Positions 1-5,995 of a DNA stretch of 21,922 nucleotides are shown piece after piece (position 1 is the stretch's first letter; each line of letters starts with the position of its first letter). Both the position numbers and the translations under genes were made by a program. The DNA is from a virus: positions 1 through 21,922 of the IMG/VR virus record IMGVR_UViG_3300009194_000054; one strand, written 5' to 3'. The notes beneath the pieces were generated by a model. That model was not told where the DNA came from. It worked only from the letters and a program-made list of their open reading frames with translations, and did no database searches.

Positions 1-1
1 A

Positions 2-14
2 TCTTACCTCTCTT
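2..14 (-). promoter_or_regulatory. Possible ribosome binding site of a leftward gene just off the left edge
   Basis: Read on the minus strand, the first bases of the window give CAAGAGAGGTAAGAT, a purine-rich AGAGAGG followed by a few bases before the edge. The leader of the small leftward gene ending at 811 reads CTAAGAGGTATCTT directly before its ATG. The similarity suggests that another minus-strand gene starts immediately left of position 1. This is inference: the start codon itself is not in the window. Confidence 0.35.
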
Positions 15-27
15 GATTGCATAGGAA

Positions 28-52
28 AGAGGCCAGCACTAAGCCAGCCTCT
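28..52 (-). terminator. Weak hairpin downstream of the leftward genes
   Basis: On the minus strand AGAGGC (pairing 28-33 with 47-52) forms a 6-bp stem, with a possible inner GC/GC pair, and is followed by only three T residues. It lies just after the stop codon of the 177-residue gene. It could be a weak rho-independent terminator or a processing/stability hairpin between that gene and the next leftward gene. The short T run argues against a strong terminator. Confidence 0.3.
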
Positions 53-76
53 TGTTAGATACAATCCTTGTTAGGC

Positions 77-610
77 TTATTCGGTAGCTTCGCTGATCCC
101 TTCCTTGGCCAGCAATTCCTTGATCTGGCGGACCACACCGACAGGAATAACTTTGTCGTGAATACCCTTGGCTTCCTTCTTCTTGATGGTATCCTCTGCC
201 TGCGCCTTGGCGTTCTTGTTCAGCAAGGCATAGAGCAGGCCAGTGAAGTCGGTTGCCTTGGGTTCGGCAGGCGGGGAAAATTCCCAGAAGGGTTCCTTGC
301 TAATCGCCTTGACCATATCGGCAGTCAACTTGGTTTCAGTGTAGGTGAAAGCCTTGGCCTTGGTATCCCAAGCAAATCCAAGCAAGGCTTGCGAGTAGTT
401 GACAAGGGCTTGGGCATAGTAGCCTTCGACCTCATTCGTGATTCGGGTCATAAGCTTTGCCGCCTGTGCCACGTTACCAGAGGCAAGCCATTGGCGAGCA
501 ATCGACAGGATCAGGGATTGAATGTCCTTGCGGAACCCTGCCCCGCGCTTGGCAAGCATAGGGATAGCCTTTTCAATGTCCTCAAAGGACATATTGCCAG
601 TATATTTCAT
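77..610 (-). CDS. Leftward phage protein of unknown function, 177 residues
   Basis: I do not recognise a named family. The protein is predicted to be soluble and mostly helical, with no membrane segment. The N-terminal half (about 1-100) has amphipathic helices rich in Ala and Leu. A distinctive stretch near residues 100-130 reads KEPFWEFSPP then ATDFTGLLYALL. The C-terminus is rich in Lys and Ala. The minus strand is chosen because ATG at 610 follows AAAGGA at a spacing of about 10 bases, and because a second minus-strand gene with its own ribosome site lies directly upstream. A longer plus-strand frame over the same bases (68-829) looks like an antisense shadow. Arg codons are mostly CGN with no CTAG tetramers seen, unlike most late genes in the window. 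It is probably part of an early or middle operon transcribed away from the structural genes. Role unknown. Confidence 0.75.
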   Translation of the reverse strand: MKYTGNMSFEDIEKAIPMLAKRGAGFRKDIQSLILSIARQWLASGNVAQAAKLMTRITNEVEGYYAQALVNYSQALLGFAWDTKAKAFTYTETKLTADMVKAISKEPFWEFSPPAEPKATDFTGLLYALLNKNAKAQAEDTIKKKEAKGIHDKVIPVGVVRQIKELLAKEGISEATE

Positions 611-625
611 GATGGTAGTTTCCTT

Positions 626-811
626 TTATTTGAGGGAAAAGAGTTTCATTCCCTTAGCCTTGCTAACAGAGCTAAAGCTAAGACTGTTGATAGACCCATA
701 GCTGTTGCCATACGTCAAGACACCGGCCAAGGGATCACCCTTGTTAGTGCCTTTGGGAAACCTTGCCGCAACACTGGCGTTCAAGGCGTTACGCTGTTTC
801 TTGGAAGGCAT
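626..811 (-). CDS. Small basic leftward protein of unknown function, 61 residues
   Basis: This is a short Lys/Ser-rich protein beginning MPSKKQRNALNASVAARFP, with a Gly/Asn/Ser-rich middle and a basic C-terminus. No catalytic or membrane motif is visible. The ATG at 811 is preceded by AGAGGT at about 6 bases, a good ribosome site. It lies 15 bases upstream of the 177-residue gene and is probably the first gene of the leftward unit visible here. The basic composition could fit nucleic-acid or ribosome binding, but that is only a guess. Confidence 0.6.
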   Translation of the reverse strand: MPSKKQRNALNASVAARFPKGTNKGDPLAGVLTYGNSYGSINSLSFSSVSKAKGMKLFSLK

Positions 812-820
812 AAGATACCT

Positions 821-884
821 CTTAGCTAGACTAATAATGTCCTTTGATTAAGACACTAATATATCTAGCTACTTACTAGCTAAG
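821..884. repeat. Inverted repeats upstream of the leftward genes
   Basis: CTTAGCTAG at 821-829 is the exact inverse of CTAGCTAAG at 876-884 (9 bp). An alternative pairing uses TAGCTAGA 823-830 with TCTAGCTA 864-871 (8 bp). The element sits directly upstream of the ribosome site of the 61-residue gene. In a leftward transcript it would form alternative 5' leader hairpins; as DNA it could be an operator. Function inferred from position only. Confidence 0.5.
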
Positions 885-1059
885 GCTTGGGCGTTAGGAC
901 AACAGACAATAGCCCATTCAAGGGACAGCAAGTCATAGCCTAGACGCCTAGTTTCCTAGCGTTCAATAGCTAACTCGACTGCATAGGCAGGGCTTGCGCT
1001 TAACCTATCATTTACGGCCGCCATGGCACGACACCATAGCAATCGCAGTCTTATGAGTA

Positions 1060-1151
1060 GTCACCTTGTCTTGGTGACAGGATAGGCAGGACGTACTGCC
1101 GGACCCTTAGACTTGCAGGCTACCCCCTGTCAGGACCAGCTAGGCGCTGGT
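1060..1151. other. Cluster of three GC-rich hairpins, possible structured RNA
   Basis: Three perfect stems lie within 92 bases: GTCACC/GGTGAC (1060-1065 with 1073-1078, 7-base loop), GGCAG/CTGCC (1085-1089 with 1096-1100, 6-base loop) and ACCAGC/GCTGGT (1135-1140 with 1146-1151, 5-base loop). An alternative long-range stem pairs GACAGG at 1076-1081 with CCTGTC near 1127-1132. The motif ATAGGCAGG occurs at 983-991 and again at 1082-1090. The density of stems in an otherwise gene-free stretch suggests a structured transcript or a DNA-level origin element. It does not look like a tRNA. Confidence 0.35.
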
Positions 1152-1276
1152 TGCCTTATGGTTTAGCGAGTGCCGGAACCCTGTCCCTTTCGCCATGAAC
1201 AAGAGATAGGTCATGCAGACAGGCATTGCAAGTAACATATTATTTCAAGACTGTAACAATACGTGATCACTTACGC

Positions 1277-1298
1277 GAAGAAAGAAAGAAAGAAAGAA
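1277..1298 (+). repeat. GAAA microsatellite (polypurine tract)
   Basis: A 22-base pure purine tract holds four full GAAA units flanked by GAA on both sides. It lies between the hairpin cluster and the palindrome array. Such tracts are prone to slippage and can form unusual DNA structures. No coding role is apparent. Confidence 0.85.
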
Positions 1299-1393
1299 CG
1301 GGCGCGCGTAACACAGGGCACAGGGATAAGTAAAGTAACAAAATGTTTCAAGTATGAAATGTAATGGTGATTAACATACTAAAAGAGTAGGAA

Positions 1394-1409
1394 ATAAGCG
1401 AGTGCTTAT
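1394..1409. repeat. 16-bp palindrome, copy 1 (ATAAGC-N4-GCTTAT)
   Basis: ATAAGC 1394-1399, spacer GAGT, GCTTAT 1404-1409. This is a perfect 6-bp dyad with a 4-base spacer, the size of a site for a dimeric DNA-binding protein. It is the first of three copies in the control region. Confidence 0.7.
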
Positions 1410-1427
1410 GTTGTAATAATGTCACAT

Positions 1428-1490
1428 ATACCAATAGTTTATGTATAAGCAGGTGCTTACTTGCGGCAATACCACATAAACCAAAGGTAT
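1428..1490. repeat. Long imperfect inverted repeat, 16-bp arms
   Basis: ATACCAATAGTTTATG at 1428-1443 is matched at 13 of 16 positions by the inverse of CATAAACCAAAGGTAT at 1475-1490. The arms enclose the second ATAAGC palindrome. A further CATAAACTTTAG half-arm follows at 1496-1507. Nested dyads like this are typical of operator or origin DNA; the exact role is unknown. Confidence 0.55.
1445..1460. repeat. 16-bp palindrome, copy 2 (ATAAGC-N4-GCTTAC)
   Basis: ATAAGC 1445-1450, spacer AGGT, GCTTAC 1455-1460. Five of the six arm positions are symmetric. It lies inside the longer inverted repeat 1428-1490 and shares the 10-mer GTATAAGCAG (1443-1452) with copy 3. Confidence 0.7.
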
Positions 1491-1531
1491 AGAGGCATAA
1501 ACTTTAGTTATAGAGAGCAATATTATCGCGT

Positions 1532-1547
1532 ATAAGCAGAAGCTTAT
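1532..1547. repeat. 16-bp palindrome, copy 3 (ATAAGC-N4-GCTTAT)
   Basis: ATAAGC 1532-1537, spacer AGAA, GCTTAT 1542-1547, a perfect 6-bp dyad. Together with copies 1 and 2 it defines a consensus ATAAGC-N4-GCTTAT. The copies start 51 and 87 bases apart. I did not see a further full copy elsewhere in the window. Confidence 0.7.
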
Positions 1548-1709
1548 GAGCATAGCACATAGCATTGCACAGGGGAAGTCTCTTGGAGGGCCACCAAGGG
1601 GGTGTGGGGGTACGTCTGGTTCATAGGAAATACCCCTTAAAATTATCTCACAGAAATTACCATGGTTTGAGGAACCCTCGGCCCGTCATAGTATTCCTTC
1701 TAAGTATTC

Positions 1710-1802
1710 CCTTAAGGAACTCTATGAGCTATCTCCCTATGTACTACGTAGATTAATACCTCTTATTACTTCGTAAGCTACCATAGGGCCTACCTTAAGG
1801 TA
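1710..1802. repeat. CTTAAG-centred palindromes in AT-rich DNA
   Basis: CCTTAAGG occurs at 1710-1717 and inside a perfect 12-bp palindrome TACCTTAAGGTA at 1791-1802; a third CTTAAG lies at 1839-1844. The stretch from about 1790 to 1870 is strongly AT-rich. This could be a melting region, operator sites or simply biased sequence. Nothing coding is seen here. Confidence 0.45.
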
Positions 1803-1904
1803 TATACCTATAATATTATATTACTATAGAAGAGTAGCCTTAAGTACTACCTTATAGTATCTTAGGGTAACAGAGATTTCTTGTCTAGTCAATATAAATA
1901 TTTT

Positions 1905-1916
1905 ACAAGGTCTTGT
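1905..1916. promoter_or_regulatory. Palindrome just upstream of the late promoter, possible operator
   Basis: ACAAG-GT-CTTGT is a 10-of-12 palindrome ending 9 bases before the -35 box. TTGTC within it (1913-1917) is also the inverse of GACAA at 1928-1932, which overlaps the -35 box. The position would suit an activator or repressor of the late promoter. No regulator can be assigned. Confidence 0.35.
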
Positions 1917-1925
1917 CGATTTAAC

Positions 1926-1954
1926 TTGACAATAAGCCTCACTTGTGTTAGAAT
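1926..1954 (+). promoter_or_regulatory. Sigma70-type promoter for the late operon
   Basis: A perfect -35 box TTGACA (1926-1931) is followed after exactly 17 bases by TAGAAT (1949-1954), one mismatch from the -10 consensus TATAAT. Transcription would begin near 1961, just before the small terminase gene. A promoter this close to consensus implies use of the host RNA polymerase. It is the only such match I saw ahead of the late genes. Confidence 0.75.
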
Positions 1955-1972
1955 TACTGTATTGATGAATTA

Positions 1973-2500
1973 TTGGGAGAACCATGTCCTTTGTCTATCC
2001 TTACCTACAAAGACCTTTACAACTCCAGAAACAACATGCTCCTTCGGGAAGTCTTCTGTGAGTACAACCCCGACGCCCTCTTGACTGTAGACAAGAACGG
2101 TAAGGACGGTAAGATTTGTCTATTCAAACTTTACATGACCCATGCTGTAGACGACCCATCTGAGGTCACCTTTGCTGAGGAAGTATTCGGAGACCTGTTC
2201 TTCTGGCAGAACCTCACAGAGTCCGTGTTCTTTAAGAAACACGCCGAAGAGTGGAGATTCCTTGCGGCCACCAAGCGTAAGCAAGCAGCCTTCAAAGCTA
2301 TTATTGAAGAAGTCAAGAACAATGGTAAGTCCAGCTTTACTGCCGCCAAGTACCTGATCGAGGAGCCTTGGAAGACTGGTAATGCTATGGAACGTAAGCG
2401 TAACAAGAAGATGGTATCCGACTCTGCTGACATCGCATTCAATGAGTCTACCATTCAATCTGATATTAAACGTCTGAGAGAAGATGGCGTCCTTAACTAA
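1973..2500 (+). CDS. terS: Terminase small subunit
   Basis: This is the DNA-recognition subunit of the packaging motor, which would bind phage DNA and hand it to the large subunit. The assignment comes from position directly before and overlapping the large subunit, and from the C-terminal sequence KSSFTAAKYLIEEPWK followed by a Lys/Arg-rich stretch and a terminal helix ending IKRLREDGVLN, a pattern of podovirus small terminases. The start is uncertain. The longest frame opens with TTG at 1973, which has no good ribosome site and only about 12 bases of leader. TTG at 1991 lies 11 bases after GGGAG, and ATG at 2036 would begin MLLREVFCEY. The best-placed ATG (1984, 4 bases after GGGAG) is in another frame and stops after 25 codons. 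The product is 154-175 residues depending on start. It overlaps the next gene by 17 bases. Confidence 0.8.
   Translation: MGEPCPLSILTYKDLYNSRNNMLLREVFCEYNPDALLTVDKNGKDGKICLFKLYMTHAVDDPSEVTFAEEVFGDLFFWQNLTESVFFKKHAEEWRFLAATKRKQAAFKAIIEEVKNNGKSSFTAAKYLIEEPWKTGNAMERKRNKKMVSDSADIAFNESTIQSDIKRLREDGVLN
1984..2061 (+). other. Out-of-frame 25-codon ORF over the terminase start
   Basis: ATG at 1984 follows GGGAG at 1975-1979 and is the first AUG with a ribosome site after the predicted transcript start. It encodes MSFVYPYLQRPLQLQ and ten further residues, then TGA at 2059-2061. It lies in the frame from which a +1 shift would enter the terminase frame. It could be a leader peptide coupled to terminase translation, the true N-terminus reached by a frameshift, or the trace of a sequencing error. 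It is listed for its position, not for a known product. Confidence 0.3.
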
Positions 2501-4034
2501 TAGAACTCTTGTTCAGGAAGTAAGAGAAGCAGCAGAAGCTGATCTTCTGTTCTTCATCAAGCTTATCGCTCCTGAGCAAGTACTGGGTGCCTGCCACGAA
2601 GAGGTAACCAAGTGGTGGACCAGAGAAGACGCTTCCACCCACCAACTACTACTCTTCCCCCGTGACCACCAGAAGTCCCGTCTGGTAGCCTACCGTGTTG
2701 TCTGGGAACTAACCAAAGACCCTACCCTAAGAGTCTTGTATATCTCAGCTACAGCGAACCTTGCAGAGAAGCAACTCTCATTCATGAAGTCCCTGATGAC
2801 TTCTGATATCTATCGTCGCTACTGGCCCGAGATGGTCCACCCAGACGAAGGCAAGCGTAAGAAGTGGTCTGTGTCTGAAATTATGGTAGACCACCCTAAG
2901 CGTGAGAGTGAGAAGGTCAGAGACCCCTCTATCTTCACCGCAGGTCTAACCACTACGATTACTGGTATGCACTGTGACATCGCTGTTATGGATGACGTGG
3001 TGATCTACGAGAACGCCTACTCCCGAGAAGGTAGAGACAAGGTTAAGAGCCAGTACTCCCTGCTCTCGTCTATTGAAGGCGCTAACGCCCGTGAGTGGGT
3101 TGTGGGTACCAGATACCACCCTGCCGATCTTTACTCTGAACTAATGTCAATGACTCAAGACAGCTACGATAGTGAGGGTGACCTTGTCGGTTCAGAGTCA
3201 ATCTACGAGGTCTACGAGAAGGCTGTAGAGTCTAGAGGCGATGGTACCGGAGAGTTTCTCTGGCCCAAGCAACAGCGTAAAGATGGTAAGTGGTTTGGCT
3301 TCGACCAGAAGATTCTAGCCAAGAAGCGTGGCCAGTACCTTGATCGTGGACAGTTCAGAGCACAGTACTACAACGACCCCTCTGACCCAGATAACGTACC
3401 AGTTACTAGAGATAAGTTTCAGTATTATGAAAGAAAGTTTCTAAGTCAAGAGAACGGCTATTGGTACTTCCGTGGTAAACGTCTAAACGTCTTCGCTGCG
3501 GTGGACTTCGCTTTCAGTCTGTCCAAGAAGGCTGACTACACCGCCATTGTTGTGACGGGTATAGACAGTGAGAACCAAATTTACGTCTTGGACATTGATC
3601 GTTTTCGTACTGATCGTATTAGTGAATATTTCGACCACCTACTCCAACTATCGAATAAGTGGGGATTTAGAAAACTTAGAGCAGAAGTTACGGTCGCTCA
3701 AGCCGTCATTGTTCGACAACTAAAAGAGATGATCAGGGATAATGGTTTGGCTATCTCCATTGATGAGCACAGACCGCAAGCCAAGAGTAAAGCAGAGCGT
3801 ATCCTAGCTATTCTCGAACCTCGCTACGATATGGGTAACATCTGGCACTACAAAGGTGGTGAGTGCCAAACACTAGAGGAAGAACTCTCTAGCCGTAATC
3901 CAGCCCATGACGATATCATTGATGCCTTTAGTAATTCTATCGACATCTCAGTAAAACCAACAAGAAACATAAACTCAGAACGTAAGTCCTCCATTGATTG
4001 GACCCAGTTCAGATTCAGAGGTCAAGCGGCTTAA
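2484..4034 (+). CDS. terL: Terminase large subunit (ATPase and nuclease)
   Basis: This is the packaging motor that pumps DNA into the procapsid through the portal and cuts it. The 516 residues show the two expected domains. The ATPase domain has a Walker A-type motif PRDHQKSR at 59-66, Walker B with catalytic acid DIAVMDD at 165-171, and a coupling motif VVGTRYHP at 206-213. The RNase H-like nuclease domain has Asp341 in AAVDFAFS, Glu401 in RAEVTV, and the final acidic pair in HDDIIDAFSNS at 475-485. All key acidic residues are present, so it should be active. The Walker A form is that of T7-like terminases. ATG at 2484 overlaps the small subunit. The stop codon shares its last base with the portal ATG. 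Confidence 0.95.
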   Translation: MASLTNRTLVQEVREAAEADLLFFIKLIAPEQVLGACHEEVTKWWTREDASTHQLLLFPRDHQKSRLVAYRVVWELTKDPTLRVLYISATANLAEKQLSFMKSLMTSDIYRRYWPEMVHPDEGKRKKWSVSEIMVDHPKRESEKVRDPSIFTAGLTTTITGMHCDIAVMDDVVIYENAYSREGRDKVKSQYSLLSSIEGANAREWVVGTRYHPADLYSELMSMTQDSYDSEGDLVGSESIYEVYEKAVESRGDGTGEFLWPKQQRKDGKWFGFDQKILAKKRGQYLDRGQFRAQYYNDPSDPDNVPVTRDKFQYYERKFLSQENGYWYFRGKRLNVFAAVDFAFSLSKKADYTAIVVTGIDSENQIYVLDIDRFRTDRISEYFDHLLQLSNKWGFRKLRAEVTVAQAVIVRQLKEMIRDNGLAISIDEHRPQAKSKAERILAILEPRYDMGNIWHYKGGECQTLEEELSSRNPAHDDIIDAFSNSIDISVKPTRNINSERKSSIDWTQFRFRGQAA

Positions 4035-5776
4035 TGGCAGGTACTGTCCTAGACATCGAAAGCATTATCCACGCAGACATCTTGGCTTCCGAGGTTTCTA
4101 ACAAGTGGATGGAATGGAATAGCTTCCGTTCTAGCTGGATTGAACAGAAGAAAGAACTACGTAACTACCTTTACGCCACGTCTACCAAGACGACTGGTAA
4201 CGCCTTGCTGCCGTGGTCTAATACGACTACCACCCCTAAGCTTACCCAGATCAGCGATAACCTCCACGCCAACTACATGGCCACCCTGTTCCCGCAGAAC
4301 AAATGGATGAAGTGGGAAGCTCTGGATAAAGAGTCTGGAACCAAGCTCAAGAGGGATATCATCCAGTCCTATATGGACAATAAGATTCGTCAGTCCAACT
4401 TCACCACTGTCGCTTCCAAGCTAGTCCAAGACTATATCATCTATGGTAACTGCTTTGCTACGGTAGAGTTTGAGAAGACGTTCCGTAAAAAGAAGGATGG
4501 GACTCAGGTTCTTGATTACGTAGGCCCTAAGCTGGTTCGTATCAGCCCCTATGATATCTGCTTCAACCCTACGGCGGCGTCCTTCGACAAGACCCCTAAG
4601 ATTGTCAAGTCTATTATGACTCTTGGTGAGGTGAAGAAGTTTATTGATGACACTGGTAATACCGCCTACCAAGCCGTCTTCGACAAAATGATCTACGCCC
4701 GTAATGCCGTTAAGGGTGGTGACGCTGATGTCTCTAAAGGTAATGCCTATACCGCTGATGGTTTCACAGACATCAAGAACTACTATGATTCTAACTATGT
4801 CGAGATTCTAACCTTCTACGGAGATATCTACGACTACAGCAACTCTCTTCTACTTAGAGATAGAATCATTACTGTTGTCGATAGGGCCTACATCCTAGAG
4901 AATGTAGAGCAACCTATGTGGTCTGGTAAGTCTCCAATCTTTATGGCTGGCTGGAGAGAGCGCCCTGACAATCTTTACGCTATGGGGCCTCTAGACAATC
5001 TTGTTGGTATGCAATACCGCATCGACCACCTAGAGAACCTTAAAGCAGACGTGTTTGATCAGATTGCCTACCCCATCCAGAAGATCAAAGGTGAGGTTGA
5101 CGACTACGACTTTTCTCCCGGCTCTAGAATCTATGTCGGTGAAGAAGGTGATGTGTCTTACCTCGTACCAGACGCTACAGCACTACAAGCAGACTTCCAG
5201 ATCAGAACTCTAGAAGATAAGATGGAAGAGATGGCTGGTGCTCCTAGACAAGCTATGGGTATTCGTACCCCCGGAGAGAAGACCGCCTTTGAGGTGCAGC
5301 AACTCCAGAACTCCGCCTCACGAATCTTTGAACATAAGGCTGCCCACTTCGAGAGGGTCTTCCTTGAGCCAGCCCTTAACGCTATGCTCGAACTCTCTAC
5401 CCGTAATCTAGACATGATTGATAATATCGAGATTGTCGATCCTAACTCAGGCGTTACCGTCTTCCGTCAGATCAAGAAAGAAGACATCTCCGGTAATGGT
5501 AAGATTGTTCCTATGGGTGCTCGCCACTTCGCAGAGAAGGCTCGTAGAGTACAAAGCTTGAGTACCCTATGGCAGCTTAAAGCAACTGATCCTAGTGTAG
5601 CTGCCCACCTGTCCGGTAAGAAGTTTGCCCAGATTCTTGCAGAAGAGTTGAACGAACCGGACCTCTTCGGTGAGAATATCGCAGTAACTGAGCAGATGGA
5701 AACTCAGATGGCGGCTCAAGATCATGAAGCAGATGCTATGCAGCAAATGCAGATCGCAGCAGATAATGGGTTGTAA
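4034..5776 (+). CDS. Portal protein (head-tail connector)
   Basis: This would form the dodecameric ring at one capsid vertex through which DNA enters and leaves, and to which the tail adaptor binds. The start is taken at ATG 4034, which overlaps the terminase stop as TAATG, giving 580 residues. A frame open from 3998 would begin with TTG inside the terminase gene and is less likely. Supporting sequence: position after the large terminase, length near T7 gp8-type portals (about 530-600), an N-terminal helical region with a WKxxRNYLYA-like element, and the motif RTPGEKTAFEVQ near residues 410-421, which is characteristic of podovirus portals. A Gln/Met/Ala-rich tail closes the protein. The stop again overlaps the next ATG by one base. 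Confidence 0.92.
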   Translation: MAGTVLDIESIIHADILASEVSNKWMEWNSFRSSWIEQKKELRNYLYATSTKTTGNALLPWSNTTTTPKLTQISDNLHANYMATLFPQNKWMKWEALDKESGTKLKRDIIQSYMDNKIRQSNFTTVASKLVQDYIIYGNCFATVEFEKTFRKKKDGTQVLDYVGPKLVRISPYDICFNPTAASFDKTPKIVKSIMTLGEVKKFIDDTGNTAYQAVFDKMIYARNAVKGGDADVSKGNAYTADGFTDIKNYYDSNYVEILTFYGDIYDYSNSLLLRDRIITVVDRAYILENVEQPMWSGKSPIFMAGWRERPDNLYAMGPLDNLVGMQYRIDHLENLKADVFDQIAYPIQKIKGEVDDYDFSPGSRIYVGEEGDVSYLVPDATALQADFQIRTLEDKMEEMAGAPRQAMGIRTPGEKTAFEVQQLQNSASRIFEHKAAHFERVFLEPALNAMLELSTRNLDMIDNIEIVDPNSGVTVFRQIKKEDISGNGKIVPMGARHFAEKARRVQSLSTLWQLKATDPSVAAHLSGKKFAQILAEELNEPDLFGENIAVTEQMETQMAAQDHEADAMQQMQIAADNGL

Positions 5777-5994
5777 TGGACTCCAGATGGTCTAAGGCTG
5801 GCTTCACCAGAGAAGAGACTCGTAGGTTTATTCCAGCCCTTAACGCACTAAAAGAAATCTTAGAGACCGACTTCCTTAAAAAAGAATCGGTCCGAGACTA
5901 CTCCCCCGGATGGGAGTACAAACAGATTGCAGTAAATGAGTACAACTCAGTACTGCAAGATATCCTAAAGCTCGTAACCATAGAGAAGGACTAA
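5776..5994 (+). CDS. Small protein between portal and scaffold, 72 residues, function unknown
   Basis: I do not recognise this protein. It is charged and helical, with FTREETRRFIPALNALKEI near the N-terminus and an amphipathic C-terminal helix, and has no membrane segment. It starts on the last base of the portal stop codon (TAATG), so it is likely translated by coupling. Small genes at this place in podoviruses are often minor head-assembly or virion proteins, which is the best guess here. Confidence 0.75.
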   Translation: MDSRWSKAGFTREETRRFIPALNALKEILETDFLKKESVRDYSPGWEYKQIAVNEYNSVLQDILKLVTIEKD

Positions 5995-5995
5995 A

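Larger units (their letters stand above)
812..1972. other. Long intergenic control region between divergent gene blocks
   Basis: About 1.16 kb separates the leftward genes from the rightward late genes. I found no convincing gene: the open frames here are short, lack ribosome sites and have non-protein-like composition. The left part (900-1200) is rich in GC hairpins. The middle (1320-1560) is AT-rich with repeated palindromes. The right part (1690-1900) is very AT-rich with CTTAAG and TATA-like runs, and it ends in a strong promoter. In a genome otherwise packed without gaps, such a region is a likely site for divergent promoters, operators, a replication origin or a small RNA. I looked for tRNA cloverleafs on both strands and did not see one. 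Confidence 0.75.

Noticed and set aside
68-829. Plus-strand 253-codon frame over the leftward genes
   Set aside because: It is fully antisense to two minus-strand genes that each have a ribosome site and coding-like sequence. The plus frame has no ribosome site and a shadow-like composition.
900-1250. tRNA gene in the hairpin-rich part of the intergenic region
   Set aside because: I looked on both strands for a cloverleaf and a GTTC-type T-loop with matching stems and found none. The stems do not have tRNA spacing.
1394-1547. CRISPR array
   Set aside because: The repeats are only 16 bp, number three, have unequal spacing of 51 and 87 bases, and no cas-like gene is present.
1606-1645. GGGGTA/TACCCC inverted repeat followed by TTAAAATT, possible terminator
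   Set aside because: The stem is only 6 bp with an 18-base loop and there is no real T run, so it is too weak to call.
1565-1756. 63-codon plus frame in the intergenic region
   Set aside because: No ribosome site, a non-ATG start, no recognisable sequence, and it runs through several palindromes.
1881-2084. 67-codon plus frame over the late promoter
   Set aside because: It spans the -35 and -10 boxes and the terminase start in another frame; no ribosome site and an unlikely composition.
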